A stretch of 64,000 nucleotides of DNA from Syntrophaceae bacterium (GCA_016927935.1 JAFGLS010000239.1:1-64000), one strand, 5' to 3'. Positions 32,490 to 43,558 are shown, numbered from the stretch's first letter. Program-made: numbers and translations. The notes: generated by a model not told the origin, from the sequence alone.

Positions 32490-33590
32490 ATGAAAAAATT
32501 ATTAGTATGCGTCGTTGTGTTGGTTGTAATTGCCTTTGCTATCTTTTACTATTTCAAATATATGAGACCGGCCGCAACTCCATCGGCTGCGGGCACATCT
32601 ATTGTTGAGCAAACCGTAAAACCTAAAGTATCGTGGATACCTTCAACAGGATACCCCTATATGGTGCTCAAAAACGTGAAATTCAGATTTCAGGAGGATA
32701 TATATGTCAATATACATAATATGGTGTCGACAACCGAGACCATCAAACCATACAAATACGTGGATATGAACAATGTGAATTCTTTCGCCATTAAAGTAAT
32801 CAGCGGGCAGGTGTCAATAGACCCCTCAGTTATGGATGCAATCTTCAGCAAATTAATTTTTAATTATGATGGCGCACCTCTAAAAGAGGTTAAAATGTCA
32901 ACAACCGAAATGGAAGTTGACGGCAAGAAGGTGGGAATGCTCAAAGTAAAGGGATGGATGAAACTGGACGCGTCGCTTCCTTTTGAACTGATGGGAATGC
33001 GCGAAATAAACGGATTGAAAAAACTAGCGGCGTGGTTCCCCTTTGAGATGACGTCCAGGGTAGGACTGGATAAATCAACAAACAGGCTGGCGATAGAAGC
33101 GGAAAAAGTAAAGTCTCTCGGTTTTCCGTTTGTCAAGGGCCTTATGGATTTGTCCAGGGTTAAACTGGAACAAGTTTTACCGATCAAGCCTGGAATAGGT
33201 TTATCAATAGTAAAAAACACAATGTATGTTGACACCCTCGGCATCATGCCACCGCCGAAACAAATAGCCAATGTCCTTGATGTTCAAATTAACACCAAAA
33301 ATAACTGCATTGATGTAAAAGTTGGCGAAGAGAAACCAGCAAGAGTCAATTATTCATTGCTTGTTCCCGATGCAAAAAACTATATATACATGTTCAACGG
33401 CATGGTTATCTTCGGAAAGATGCTCGCTGCTGATGGAAAAACCCAGATGATTGACAACAATCCTTCAGATTTTTTTGATTTTTATCTGAACAGGTATATC
33501 TTTCAACTGAGCAAGAGTGTTATAAAAATGACGGAAGACGCTTCTCAAATTGTTTATATGCCTGATTATCAATCTGTTGTTAGTAAATGA
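32490..33590 (+). CDS. Membrane-anchored periplasmic protein of unknown function
   Basis: A 366-residue protein with an uncleaved-looking N-terminal membrane segment (MKKLLVCVVVLVVIAFAIFY) and a large extracytoplasmic part with many beta-type repeats of the form VGMLKVKGWMKLDASLPFEL. I use the ATG at 32490 because GGGGAGG stands 7 nt before it; the open frame extends to 32457. The family was not recognised; the beta-rich layout with lipid-like hydrophobic faces could fit a lipid-binding envelope protein, which is speculation. Confidence 0.7.
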   Translation: MKKLLVCVVVLVVIAFAIFYYFKYMRPAATPSAAGTSIVEQTVKPKVSWIPSTGYPYMVLKNVKFRFQEDIYVNIHNMVSTTETIKPYKYVDMNNVNSFAIKVISGQVSIDPSVMDAIFSKLIFNYDGAPLKEVKMSTTEMEVDGKKVGMLKVKGWMKLDASLPFELMGMREINGLKKLAAWFPFEMTSRVGLDKSTNRLAIEAEKVKSLGFPFVKGLMDLSRVKLEQVLPIKPGIGLSIVKNTMYVDTLGIMPPPKQIANVLDVQINTKNNCIDVKVGEEKPARVNYSLLVPDAKNYIYMFNGMVIFGKMLAADGKTQMIDNNPSDFFDFYLNRYIFQLSKSVIKMTEDASQIVYMPDYQSVVSK

Positions 33591-33825
33591 AGGTTGATAA
33601 GAAGTATTAAATAGATGTTCATAAAAATCCTTAAATCGTCAGTCTTTGACTAATACTCAGGCTTTTAATCTGCAATTGGTGTAATTTGCCCGCCGCATTT
33701 TGTGGTAAAAGTGATCTTGACATTCAAAATCATTCTTCCCTTATTTTAATAAGGCATGTATAATTAAAACAAAAAAATAGTCCCGCAAACGTTCACAGCA
33801 AAAGCAGTTTAATGCCAAGATAAAA

Positions 33826-35292
33826 GTGAATGAAATGATAAGCAAAACCAAATCATCAATTACTTCCAAGACTCGCAAAAAGATGGAAGAGGAGCTGAAA
33901 AAAAGCGAGGAAAGGTACCATCTTCTTGCCGACCATATGAAAGACTATGTATGGCTGATGGATCTGAACTTAAAGATGACATATATCAGCCCGTCTGTGG
34001 AGAAGTTACTGGGATACACTCTCGAAGAACTTAGTCAACTCACGATGGATAAACTCCTCACGGCAACATCTTTTCAGAAGGCAATGGAAGTTTTTCTAAT
34101 AGAGATGGAGAAGGCATCGACAACTCCTTCTGAAAAGCGTCTTCTGGAAATAGAATGCCTCCGTAAAAACGGCAGTGCCGTATGGATTGAAGCCATGTAC
34201 AGCTTCATCATGGATGAGAATGGCAAACCTTTATCCATACTGGGCGAAGGCAGAGACATTACCGAACGCAAAAGGGTGGAAGAAGAGCTGAAAAAAAGTG
34301 AAGAAAAATACCGTCTGCTGGCAGACAATATAACAGAAAATGTATGGCTCATGGATTTAAACTCAAAAAAAATGATCTATTACAGCCCGTCTGTGGAGAA
34401 AATGTATGGATATACGATGGATGAGTTTAAAAATCTTTCTTTGAGGAAAATCCTCACTCCGGAATCTTTTCAGAAAATGGTGGATGCATTTATGAGGGAA
34501 ATGCCCAAAGCGTTGTCAACTGTGCCGCCTGATGTCCATAAATACTCATTAGAACTGCAAGCCCGCCACAAGGACGGTCATCTGGTGTGGATTGAAAGCA
34601 CCTCCAGTTTCATACGGGATGAAAATGGTAACCCTACATTGGTAATTGGTGAAACCAGAGACATTACCGAGCGCAGGCAGGCGGAAGAGGAACTGCAACG
34701 AACCCTCGAAAATCTCAGAAAATCTTATAGCGTATTAATTAAGGTCTTAATATCTGCCGTAGAGATGAGAGACCCCTATACAGCTGGTCATCAGGTGAGG
34801 TCTGCGGACATTGCCCGGAGAATTGCTTTGGAAATGGGCTTGTCCAATGAAAAAATTGATGGAATCCGTATGGCAGGTTCCATTCATGACATCGGGAAAT
34901 TATCCGTTCCGGGAGAAATATTAGCCAAACCTACCAAATTAACAAACCTTGAATTTTCTCTGATAAAGGGACATGCTCAGAGCGGATACGACATGCTGAA
35001 GGATATTGAATCACCCTGGCCTTTGGCGGATATAGTTTACCAGCACCACGAAAGAATGGACGGGTCAGGTTATCCAAAAAATCTGAAGGGAAATGAAATT
35101 ATACTGGAGGCGCGCATTATGGCCGTTGCAGATGTGGTGGAGGCCATGTCTTCCCATCGTCCTTATCGCGCGGCACTGGGCGTTGAAGCAGCTCTTCAGG
35201 AAATCGAGAAAAACAAGGGAATCCTTTATGATGATGATGTGGCTGAGGCCTGTTTGAGATTATTTAGAGAAAAACACTATAAGCTTACATAA
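33826..35292 (+). CDS. PAS-PAS-HD-GYP cyclic di-GMP phosphodiesterase
   Basis: A 488-residue cytoplasmic protein: two PAS domains with PAC ends (about 24-150 and 157-285; both begin KKSEE(R/K)Y and close GEGRDITERK or GETRDITERR) and an HD-GYP domain (about 305-485) with HDIGK and HHERMDGSGYP, the full active-site set. It should hydrolyse cyclic di-GMP in response to a PAS-bound signal. The start is GTG 33826 or ATG 33835; the Shine-Dalgarno site is poor. Confidence 0.92.
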   Translation: MNEMISKTKSSITSKTRKKMEEELKKSEERYHLLADHMKDYVWLMDLNLKMTYISPSVEKLLGYTLEELSQLTMDKLLTATSFQKAMEVFLIEMEKASTTPSEKRLLEIECLRKNGSAVWIEAMYSFIMDENGKPLSILGEGRDITERKRVEEELKKSEEKYRLLADNITENVWLMDLNSKKMIYYSPSVEKMYGYTMDEFKNLSLRKILTPESFQKMVDAFMREMPKALSTVPPDVHKYSLELQARHKDGHLVWIESTSSFIRDENGNPTLVIGETRDITERRQAEEELQRTLENLRKSYSVLIKVLISAVEMRDPYTAGHQVRSADIARRIALEMGLSNEKIDGIRMAGSIHDIGKLSVPGEILAKPTKLTNLEFSLIKGHAQSGYDMLKDIESPWPLADIVYQHHERMDGSGYPKNLKGNEIILEARIMAVADVVEAMSSHRPYRAALGVEAALQEIEKNKGILYDDDVAEACLRLFREKHYKLT

Positions 35293-35323
35293 AATACCTC
35301 CAATTTCAATAAACCGGGTCTAA

Positions 35324-37216
35324 TTAAGGACGGCCGTGTTTGGCTTTTGATTTAATTTTTGTATACTGTTCACGTAAAGTGATGTGATCCATATCTTCCA
35401 TATCTTCCGCTCTCTTCACCCAGTCTTCGAATTGAATATCAACGCCGAAAATTCCTATCATTTCATCTTGATCATTAACAATAGGTGCGGAGACTGTGAA
35501 GCACAAAATACCGGTCATCTTGGAAATAAAGAAGTCGGAAACAAAAACCTTGCCTGTACGCAGCGGATTTATAAACCATTGCCTGTCAGACTGGTCTGTT
35601 CCAACTCCATAGTTTTCATATTTGACACGGTCGGCAATGTTTGTGATATTTTTGGTAGTTTTTCGACCATTCATATCAACCACATAGGCAAATTGGATGG
35701 ATGGATGTTCGTCGACAACACTCTGCATAAGTGGTTCCTGATCTTCTGGATTCATGCTCCTCATCAAAGGATTTTCAATAATCTGATTGACTGCGGCGAC
35801 GGCTGCTTTCTCAGCCATATATTTTATTTTTTCCAATTCCGACATAAAGTATTCCGGAAGATGCAGACGGACTTTCTTTTCCATTTCTTCCGGAGAAATG
35901 TAAGTTATTCTTCCGGCTTCGTACTGTTCCATGACCCATTTATGAATTTTAGAAACTGCCGGATGCCGTTTGTCCACAATTTTGTTGCCTTCCAGGTTAA
36001 AACGTTGATTAATCCAGAAAGCAATACCGGCGTTGCCGGATTTGTCGGTAATAGTTGTGGTAATCGGTCGGTTTAAAATCTTTCTGGTGTCGAATATATT
36101 GTAAATTTCTTCGCATTTAATGAGACCATCGGCGTGAACACCGGCACTGGTCACATTGAATCCCGAACCGACAAAGGGATAATTATGCGGTATCTTTACT
36201 CCGATTTCCTTTTCAAAATATTCGGCAATATCAGTAATTACTGTCGTATCAATTCCTTTTGTTCCTTTAAGCGCGATATATTCAAAAATCAAACCTTCAA
36301 TAGGTGGATTTCCTGTTCTTTCACCCAGTCCCAGAAGCGTGGAATTGGCCGCGCTGCAACCATAAAGCCAGGCGGTTGTGGCGTTGATCATGGCTTTATG
36401 AAAATCGTTATGACCATGCCATTCCAGAAGATGGCCGGGAACGCCGGCGTCATAAATGAAGGCATGGATGAGCTTGCCCACGCTACGGGGCAGGGAAGCA
36501 TTTGGATAGGTAACACCGTATCCCATAGTGTCGCAGAGTCTGATTTTTACATCAATGCCGCTTTCTTCCATTAATTTCATCAGTTCCTGTGCGAAGGGAA
36601 TGCAAAAACCATAAACATCGGCGCGGGTAATATCTTCAAAATGACAGCGGGGGACTATGCCTAAATCAAGAACAGATTTAACTATGCTCAGATAATCATT
36701 CATTGCCTGGCTTCGTTTTTTGTTCAGCTTAAGAAAAATATGATAATCGGAAACAGAGGTGAGCAGGCCTGTTTCCTTTAATCCTAATTCCTTAACCAGA
36801 GGAATATCTTCTTTTGCTGCTCTTATCCAGCCTGTGATTTCCGGATAACGCAGTCCCAGATCCAGACATTTTTTCACGGCTTCTTTGTCTTTTTTACTGT
36901 AGAGAAAAAATTCCGTTTGACGAATAACTCCGTTGGGGCCGCCAAGCCTGCTAAGGAGTTGAAAAATTTTAAAAATTTGTTCCACCGTGTAAGGCGGCCG
37001 TGACTGCTGGCCGTCGCGAAAAGTTGTGTCGGTGATAAAAATTTCTTTTGCCGGGTGCATCGGAACAGTTTTTTTGTCAAAAGAAATTTTGCATACATCG
37101 CTGTAGGGAAATATTTCCTTGTAAAGGTTTGGCTTATCCACCTCTTTTAATTTAAATTTTTTAATCTGTTTACGCCTGGAGGCGTTCAATTTTTTTTCAT
37201 TTTTGGATTTTGCCAT
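35324..37216 (-). CDS. Homocitrate/Re-citrate-synthase-like enzyme fused to a Cache domain
   Basis: A 630-residue protein. Residues about 55-400 are a DRE-TIM metallolyase (HMGL-like) barrel: DTTFRDGQQ at 63-71, CHFEDITRAD at about 191-200, the metal-binding HGHND at 267-271 and GERTGNPP at 298-305. The close relatives I recall are Re-citrate synthases and homocitrate synthases of anaerobes. Residues about 471-601 match a Cache/PDC sensor (AYVVDMNGR, DRQWFINPLRTGKVFVSDFF, FTVSAPIVND, GVDIQFEDW), with no membrane segment. The ATG at 37216 follows GGAG by 6 nt. Citrate synthesis is inferred. Confidence 0.85.
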   Translation of the reverse strand: MAKSKNEKKLNASRRKQIKKFKLKEVDKPNLYKEIFPYSDVCKISFDKKTVPMHPAKEIFITDTTFRDGQQSRPPYTVEQIFKIFQLLSRLGGPNGVIRQTEFFLYSKKDKEAVKKCLDLGLRYPEITGWIRAAKEDIPLVKELGLKETGLLTSVSDYHIFLKLNKKRSQAMNDYLSIVKSVLDLGIVPRCHFEDITRADVYGFCIPFAQELMKLMEESGIDVKIRLCDTMGYGVTYPNASLPRSVGKLIHAFIYDAGVPGHLLEWHGHNDFHKAMINATTAWLYGCSAANSTLLGLGERTGNPPIEGLIFEYIALKGTKGIDTTVITDIAEYFEKEIGVKIPHNYPFVGSGFNVTSAGVHADGLIKCEEIYNIFDTRKILNRPITTTITDKSGNAGIAFWINQRFNLEGNKIVDKRHPAVSKIHKWVMEQYEAGRITYISPEEMEKKVRLHLPEYFMSELEKIKYMAEKAAVAAVNQIIENPLMRSMNPEDQEPLMQSVVDEHPSIQFAYVVDMNGRKTTKNITNIADRVKYENYGVGTDQSDRQWFINPLRTGKVFVSDFFISKMTGILCFTVSAPIVNDQDEMIGIFGVDIQFEDWVKRAEDMEDMDHITLREQYTKIKSKAKHGRP

Positions 37217-37239
37217 CACGTACTCCAATATCTTAAAGA

Positions 37240-39012
37240 TTAAACGATTTTCAACGATAATTCCATCAACTGCTCGATACTTACTCTCGAAGGTGCGTCT
37301 GACATCAGGTCGGATGCTTTTTGTGTTTTCGGGAAAGCAATGACATCCCTAATGGATTCCGCATGGGTCATTAACATGACTAACCGATCCAATCCGAAAG
37401 CTATGCCGCCATGAGGAGGAGCGCCGTATTCCAAAGCGTCCAAAAGAAACCCGAATTTGAAGCGGGCATCCTCATCAGATAAGCCGAGGGCGGAAAATGC
37501 CTGCGTCTGTATATCTTTGCGGTGAATACGAATGCTGCCGCCGCCTATTTCAGAGCCGTTGAGAACCAGATCATAAGCGCGTGCCCGGACTTTGCCGGGA
37601 TTGCCGGCAAGCAGCGGCAAATCTTCCAGAAAAGGAGATGTGAAAGGATGATGAGTGGAGACAAAACGTTTTTCCGTTTCGGAATATTCCATCAGCGGAA
37701 ATTCTGTAATCCAGACAAAAGCCAGCGCTTCGGGATCGATTAAATTCAGCTTCTTTGCCAGATGTATTCTTAAATTGCCCAGTGAATCGTTAACGATGCG
37801 GGGCTTGTCAGCTACAAAGAAAATTATATCGCTTTCTTTAGCGTTCATGGCACGGTTTATTTGTTCTACTTCCGCGGGCTTCAGGAATTTATAAACAGGC
37901 GATGTCCAGTCGGAGGCGTTGACTTTTGCCCATGCTAATCCTTTGGCACCGTATACTGCGACATAATCTTTTAATCCGTCCAGGTCTTTGCGGGATAGAC
38001 CGTCAGCCTGTTCTATTTTAATGGCTTTGATGATTCCGCCAGATGCGGCAACTTCACCAAAGAGCTTGTAACCGGACTTTTTAACTATGGGGGTCAAGTC
38101 AACCAGTTCCATGCCGAAACGGACATCGGGGCTATCTTTACCGTAACGGTTTATTGCATCTTGATAAGTAAGCCGGGGTAAGGGCAGCTTAATTTCCCGC
38201 CCCAGACAATCCTTAAATATTGCCGCCATTAATCCTTCCATTATCTGCATGATTTCATCTTCGGTAATAAAGGACATCTCCACATCAATTTGCGTGAATT
38301 CAGGTTGGCGATCAGCACGTAAATCTTCGTCACGGAAACATTTCACGATTTGGTAGTAGCGGTCAAAACCGGAAACCATCAGTAGTTGCTTGAATATCTG
38401 GGGCGATTGCGGCAGCGCGTAAAACATTCCTTTGTAAATTCTGCTGGGAACAAGATAATCACGTGCGCCTTCCGGAGTACTTTTCCCGAGAAAAGGAGTT
38501 TCCACTTCAATAAAACCGTTTTGTTCAAAGTAACGGCGGGCGGAGGCGGCAAGACGGCTCCTTAAGAATAAATTCTGCTGGATTACCGGACGGCGCAGAT
38601 CCAGATAGCGGTATTTGAGCCGCACATTTTCCGAAATTTCTTCATCATCAGGAGAAAAAGGAGGTGTCTTGGATTCATTCATTATTTCCAGCTCTGAAAC
38701 TATTACCTCAATTTCACCGGTTTTCAGCGCCGGGTTTTTCATACCATCGGGTCTTTTGCGCACTTTTCCCCTAACGGCAAGGACAAATTCGCTGCGAATT
38801 TTGTGCGCTTCTCCATGAACATTTTCTCCGGCATCAGGGTTGAAAACCACCTGTACAATTCCTTCGCGGTCACGCAAATCCACAAAAATAACGCCGCCGT
38901 GATCGCGCCGGCGATGAACCCAACCCATAAGTACAACTTCCTGTCCGATATGAGAAATATTCACGCTTCCGCAGTAATGGGTTCTTTTGTCTTTCGTTAA
39001 GAAATCAGCCAA
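37240..39012 (-). CDS. aspS: Aspartate-tRNA ligase
   Basis: A 590-residue class II synthetase of the bacterial type, with an N-terminal OB-fold anticodon-binding domain ([20 protein letters not shown]), motif 2 ([20 protein letters not shown]), a bacterial GAD insertion (about 290-410) and motif 3 ([13 protein letters not shown]). Whether it also charges tRNA-Asn cannot be judged. It lies 7 bp after hisS and is cotranscribed with it. Confidence 0.96.
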   Translation of the reverse strand: MADFLTKDKRTHYCGSVNISHIGQEVVLMGWVHRRRDHGGVIFVDLRDREGIVQVVFNPDAGENVHGEAHKIRSEFVLAVRGKVRKRPDGMKNPALKTGEIEVIVSELEIMNESKTPPFSPDDEEISENVRLKYRYLDLRRPVIQQNLFLRSRLAASARRYFEQNGFIEVETPFLGKSTPEGARDYLVPSRIYKGMFYALPQSPQIFKQLLMVSGFDRYYQIVKCFRDEDLRADRQPEFTQIDVEMSFITEDEIMQIMEGLMAAIFKDCLGREIKLPLPRLTYQDAINRYGKDSPDVRFGMELVDLTPIVKKSGYKLFGEVAASGGIIKAIKIEQADGLSRKDLDGLKDYVAVYGAKGLAWAKVNASDWTSPVYKFLKPAEVEQINRAMNAKESDIIFFVADKPRIVNDSLGNLRIHLAKKLNLIDPEALAFVWITEFPLMEYSETEKRFVSTHHPFTSPFLEDLPLLAGNPGKVRARAYDLVLNGSEIGGGSIRIHRKDIQTQAFSALGLSDEDARFKFGFLLDALEYGAPPHGGIAFGLDRLVMLMTHAESIRDVIAFPKTQKASDLMSDAPSRVSIEQLMELSLKIV

Positions 39013-39019
39013 AGCTTTT

Positions 39020-40282
39020 TTACCTTTCTTTAAGAATTTGAATTATTGAATCGGACAATCCATCAATGCTAATTTTCTGCTGGTTCTTTGTCTGCATATT
39101 TCTTAATAAAGCCTGTCTTTCATCAATTTCCTTGTCGCCGAGAATGAGAGTAAAGTAACTGTTCAGTTTGTCCGCACGTTTCAATTGAGACTTCAGACTT
39201 TTATCAGAATAATCCATTTCCGCGGATATTCCGGCGTACCGCAGTTCGTTGGTCAAGCCAAAGGCAATTTTTTGTGCTTGATTGCCCAGTGCGGCAATAA
39301 ATAAATCGGTATTAAAATTATCTTTTCCTTCTTTAGGCAGACAGGCTATAAGTCTTTCCAATCCAACGGCAAATCCGATTCCGGGAACCTCCGGTCCGCC
39401 GAGAAAACTTACCAGGCCATTATATCTTCCTCCGCCGGCGACAGCGTTTTGTGCGCCCAAAGCGTTCGTTTTTACTTCAAACGCGGTTCTGGTGTAGTAA
39501 TCAAGTCCACGAACCATCCGGGGATTAATGCTAAAAGATATATGTAAATCATCGAGAAAGGATTTTACCTGTTCAAAATGATTTTCACAGTCAGAACATA
39601 GAAAATCAAGAATATTTGGCGAATTGGCGATAATTTCGCCGCAGGTTTGAACTTTGCAGTCAAAAACCCGCAGGGGGTTGGTATTTGTCCGCCTGCGGCA
39701 GTCTGGACAAAGATTTTCTTCTCTTCCTTTCAAAAAATTAATGATTGCCCTGGAAAATGCAGGCCGGCAGGAAGAGCAACCCAGGGAATTGATTTCCAAT
39801 TGTAAATTTTTTAATCCGGCGCTGGCTAAAAAATGCATCAGCATGGAAATTATTTCAGCATCAGATTGTGGATGTTCTTCACCTAAAAGTTCGGCATTAA
39901 TTTGATTAAATTGACGGAAACGTCCTTTCTGCGGCCTTTCCCGCCGGAACATCGGACCGATAGTGAAAAGCTTGGTTATTTGTTCGGCAGCGTAAATGTT
40001 ATGTTCAATAAAAGCGCGGATGATTGAAGCAGTGGCTTCCGGCCGCAGGGTCAAGCATTCGTTGTTTCTATCGGCGAAAGTGTACATTTCCTTTTCAACA
40101 ATATCCGTTGTTTCCCCGATGCTCCGCTGGAAAAGTTCTGTCTTTTCCATAATCGGAACGCGGATTTCCCGAAAACCGAAAGAGTTAAAAACGCGGCGGG
40201 CAATGGACTCAGCTTTCCAAAATAAAAGAGCTTCATCACTCAGAATGTCTTTAAAGCCTTTAATTGCCGTAATTTTTTCCAT
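39020..40282 (-). CDS. hisS: Histidine-tRNA ligase
   Basis: A 420-residue class II synthetase. The start [20 protein letters not shown], motif 2 ([20 protein letters not shown]), the histidine-specific [14 protein letters not shown] and motif 3 ([12 protein letters not shown]), together with the C-terminal anticodon-binding domain, make the call safe. It heads a reverse hisS-aspS pair, possibly continuing into the Cache-fusion gene 24 bp after aspS. Confidence 0.96.
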   Translation of the reverse strand: MEKITAIKGFKDILSDEALLFWKAESIARRVFNSFGFREIRVPIMEKTELFQRSIGETTDIVEKEMYTFADRNNECLTLRPEATASIIRAFIEHNIYAAEQITKLFTIGPMFRRERPQKGRFRQFNQINAELLGEEHPQSDAEIISMLMHFLASAGLKNLQLEINSLGCSSCRPAFSRAIINFLKGREENLCPDCRRRTNTNPLRVFDCKVQTCGEIIANSPNILDFLCSDCENHFEQVKSFLDDLHISFSINPRMVRGLDYYTRTAFEVKTNALGAQNAVAGGGRYNGLVSFLGGPEVPGIGFAVGLERLIACLPKEGKDNFNTDLFIAALGNQAQKIAFGLTNELRYAGISAEMDYSDKSLKSQLKRADKLNSYFTLILGDKEIDERQALLRNMQTKNQQKISIDGLSDSIIQILKER

Positions 40283-40307
40283 AATTTATTCGTGAGACTC
40301 AAATTTT

Positions 40308-40366
40308 AATGAGACCCAAGTTTCAGAAACAAAGTGCACTGAAACTTGTAAGTCGAATTATCCCGC
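40308..40366 (+). repeat. Intergenic repeat family B, copy 1
   Basis: TAATGAGACCC, then AAGTTTCAG, an AAACAAAGTGCA loop and CTGAAACTT (a perfect 9-bp inverted repeat), then GTCGAATTATCCCGC. Copies 2 and 3 are at 40415-40475 and 56961-57020, and a diverged one lies near 49337-49435. Confidence 0.75.
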
Positions 40367-40414
40367 GTGCGAAGCATAGCGGGGCAATATAACAATCCCG
40401 CTGAAAGCGGAGGG

Positions 40415-40475
40415 TAATGAGACCCAATCTTCAGAAACAGCGTGTGCTGAAGCTTGTGTGTCGAATTATCCTGCC
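40415..40475 (+). repeat. Intergenic repeat family B, copy 2
   Basis: TAATGAGACCCAATCTTCAG, AAACAGCGTG, TGCTGAAGCTT, GTCGAATTATCC. It is a tandem neighbour of copy 1. The 486-bp gap (40283-40768) between hisS and the histidine kinase holds these repeats and no convincing gene. Confidence 0.7.
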
Positions 40476-40768
40476 TAAGCATGGATATAATACCCTGGCC
40501 CTTTGGGCGTAAATTAGGGTCCAGTCCCGATAGCAATCGGGATTGCCTTGGGGTTCATTCCCGTGATGACCATCATTCAAAGCGATTTTCTCTAACATAA
40601 TCAGTTGTTCTTCGCAATGGGAAAAAAGTTCATAACGACTTATTTTCAAATTGCCGATTTGCGTATGGCGATATTGCCTTTAGTGAAATCTTATCATTGT
40701 ATTTTGCTGATTTTCTAAGAAGTTATACAAATTAGGAAACGATATCTTTTTCTGTAATTTGATGTGTA

Positions 40769-43558
40769 TTAGATAAGCTGATGCCGAATGTGATCGCTCT
40801 GAAGGGTGAAATAGAAAGTCGCGCCGTGACCGGGTTTCCCTTCCGCCCAGACTTTACCATTATGACGGTGAATAATGCGTTTAATTATAGCCAAACCTAT
40901 TCCAGTGCCGGGGTATTCATCCACGCTGTGCAGTCGCTGAAAAGGTGAGAACAGTTTATTGGCGTACTCCATGTCAAAGCCGACTCCGTTATCCCGAATG
41001 AAATATACTTTTTCATTATCTATTTTTGTTGAGCCAAATTCTATCCTGGCTTTTTCTTGTTTTCCCGTGAATTTCCAGGCGTTGTCCAGCAGGTTTTCCA
41101 GGACGATGCGTATTAATCTCGGATCCGCCATATCCTGCAGAGACTCGGCAATGATGATGTCGGCATGCCGGTTGGGTTGGGATTTCCACAGTTCATCCAT
41201 GATGGATTGGGCCATACCGGAGAGATTGACTTTTATGACATCCATTTCCGTTCTGGTTATTTTGAAGAGTTTCAGCATGTCTTCGATGAGTTCCGCCATG
41301 TTTTTGGTTGCTTTTCTGATTCTTTGAAGATGGCTTTGGGCGCGCGGGTCAAGTTTGTCTTCATAATCTTCCATTAAAGCAAGGCCAAAACCTTCAATTG
41401 TTCTTAACGGTGCCCTCAGGTCGTGAGAAACCGAATAGGAAAAAGCTTCCAGTTCGGTAGTCCGTTCACGCACTCGCTGTTCAAGTGATTCATTTAGTAT
41501 GCGGATTTCTTCCTCCGCCTTTTTTCGTTCACTGATGTCAATTCCTATGCCGACGGCACATGGTTTCCCTTCATAAATCAATTTTGTTCCGGTAAACAAA
41601 TAAGGTCTTGTAGTTCCGTTTTTAGAAACAAAATGAGCTTCAAACAAAACATATTTTCCATCAAAAACCTTTTCCAATGCTCTTTGCCCGACACTTATTT
41701 CAGATTTCAAGACAACGTCAAATGGAGTCATACTAGCCAATTCATTGTCCGAATAACCAGAGATTTCCCGGAAGTTTTTATTCCATTTAATGAACAAACC
41801 ATCGGTGCCAATAACATAGAACAATCCCGGCAGCACATCCATAATTGCCTGATTAAAGTTGCGTTCATGCAGTATAGCTTCCTCCGCCTTTTTATGTTTG
41901 AAGATGTCCGTATGTAATCCTATAAGTCCGATAATCTTGCCACTTTCATCTTTTATTGCATCTGCAAGCAACAGAACAGGGAATTTTCTGCCGCTTTTTG
42001 ATGTCATGTCCAACTCTCCATACCACGAATCTCCTCTCATGATTGTATCGAACACTTCGCGAGCGATTTCTTTGCTTGCATAAATGTGTGGGCCCCCTCC
42101 CAAAGACTCAAGTTCTTCCGGTGTGTATCCAAAAAGTTCGGAAAAAGCCTTATTATGATAGAAGTGATGAGCTTCCGGATCGGACATTCCAATGGCTTCA
42201 CTTGTGCTTTCCACCGCCTTTTTGATCAGTATAAGGGCCTTTTCCGCCTTCTTGCGCTCGGAAATGTCGCGGATGAAAACCAGCGAACTTTCCCGATTCT
42301 GGTAAATGAAAGGCACTCCGGATACTTCAAAGTCAACAGCAGTTCCGTCGAGTTTTAAATATCTCTGTTCAGTTAATGGAATAGCGGTTCTGTTCTCATC
42401 CAAAAGGCGCATGCGTTCACCAACCGTTTCTTTCGAATCGGGATGTATCCTATCCATTACAGGTTGATCTATAAGCTGGGAGACAGAATGAGCGCCGAAT
42501 AACCTAAGTGTTGCATTATTGACGTAAACAAAATTGCGGCCGGTCCTTATAAAAATAGCATCGGGAGCATTTTCCGCCAGCAGACGAAAATTGGTTTCGC
42601 TTTTCTTCAATTCCTCATGTATTTTCTTAGGCTCTGTTACATCATGAATTATGGAATGAAGCACATCCTTACCGTTCATTTCTGTTTTACTGGAATAAAC
42701 ATCTACATCTCTAATGGAGCCGTCAGCACGGCGATGACGGAAATCGAAATGAAATTTTTCCTGAGTTAGCGCTTTTTTCATTTCTTGTTTGACTTCCTCA
42801 GGTGGAAGAATATTAATTTGCCATATTTTCATTTTCTTGATTTCATTGCGAGTCCAGCCATAGAAATTAGCAGCCGCTTGATTAGCGTCGAGAATCATGC
42901 CTGTTTCAGGATCAATTATCAGTTTGATGGCTGAATGCTCTTCGAATAGTTTTCTGTAATTCTCGCGGCTTTTCCAGAGTTCTTCTTCCATTTGCTTGCG
43001 TTCAGTGATGTCCTGGGCAATGCTTAAAAGGTATCGATTTTTATGTATGTCAATGAATTGAATAGAGAAAATCATGGTCAGAATATCACCGTTTTTCCTT
43101 CTGACCATGATTTCAGTTCCTTTGGATTTTCCTGTCATCTTTAATTCGTTGATTATTTTTTCCCGGTCTTTCGGATTGGTCCACATGTTTAGGTCAAACG
43201 ATGATTTACCGATGGCTTCCTTGCGGGAATAACCTGTCAGACGGATAAAAGCTTTGTTAACATCGATAAACTTTGACGTGGCAAAATCTGTGATGGCCAT
43301 AGCATTGGGATTAAGTTGAAAAGTAAGCGGGAATTTTTTTTGGTATTCGGAAAGATTATTATTCGTCAGTTTTCGCTTGCTGATGTTACTTTTTTTGCCT
43401 GTTATCGGCTGGACAGAAATTTTTCCGGAAAAAGGAAATTCCCGTACAGGTTTATTTTTACCTTTCTCTTTTTTTCCCTTTGGAGGTAAAAATATTTTAG
43501 GGGATGTGGTTTTAGCCCGCTTTTTTTTTGCGGATGTGATTTTTGTTTTGTTCTTCAT
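40769..43558 (-). CDS. Multi-PAS hybrid-free sensor histidine kinase
   Basis: A 929-residue cytoplasmic kinase: a Lys-rich N-terminal tail (about 1-70), five PAS/PAC modules (about 75-690, each closing with a DITERK- or DISERKKAEE-like end), HisKA with the phospho-acceptor in FSYSVSHDLRAPL, and a HATPase domain with N box (LENLLDNAWKFTG), G1 (DNGVGFD), and G2 (GTGIGLAI). No membrane segment and no receiver domain. No response regulator adjoins it, so it is an orphan kinase. The signals are unknown. Confidence 0.92.
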   Translation of the reverse strand: MKNKTKITSAKKKRAKTTSPKIFLPPKGKKEKGKNKPVREFPFSGKISVQPITGKKSNISKRKLTNNNLSEYQKKFPLTFQLNPNAMAITDFATSKFIDVNKAFIRLTGYSRKEAIGKSSFDLNMWTNPKDREKIINELKMTGKSKGTEIMVRRKNGDILTMIFSIQFIDIHKNRYLLSIAQDITERKQMEEELWKSRENYRKLFEEHSAIKLIIDPETGMILDANQAAANFYGWTRNEIKKMKIWQINILPPEEVKQEMKKALTQEKFHFDFRHRRADGSIRDVDVYSSKTEMNGKDVLHSIIHDVTEPKKIHEELKKSETNFRLLAENAPDAIFIRTGRNFVYVNNATLRLFGAHSVSQLIDQPVMDRIHPDSKETVGERMRLLDENRTAIPLTEQRYLKLDGTAVDFEVSGVPFIYQNRESSLVFIRDISERKKAEKALILIKKAVESTSEAIGMSDPEAHHFYHNKAFSELFGYTPEELESLGGGPHIYASKEIAREVFDTIMRGDSWYGELDMTSKSGRKFPVLLLADAIKDESGKIIGLIGLHTDIFKHKKAEEAILHERNFNQAIMDVLPGLFYVIGTDGLFIKWNKNFREISGYSDNELASMTPFDVVLKSEISVGQRALEKVFDGKYVLFEAHFVSKNGTTRPYLFTGTKLIYEGKPCAVGIGIDISERKKAEEEIRILNESLEQRVRERTTELEAFSYSVSHDLRAPLRTIEGFGLALMEDYEDKLDPRAQSHLQRIRKATKNMAELIEDMLKLFKITRTEMDVIKVNLSGMAQSIMDELWKSQPNRHADIIIAESLQDMADPRLIRIVLENLLDNAWKFTGKQEKARIEFGSTKIDNEKVYFIRDNGVGFDMEYANKLFSPFQRLHSVDEYPGTGIGLAIIKRIIHRHNGKVWAEGKPGHGATFYFTLQSDHIRHQLI

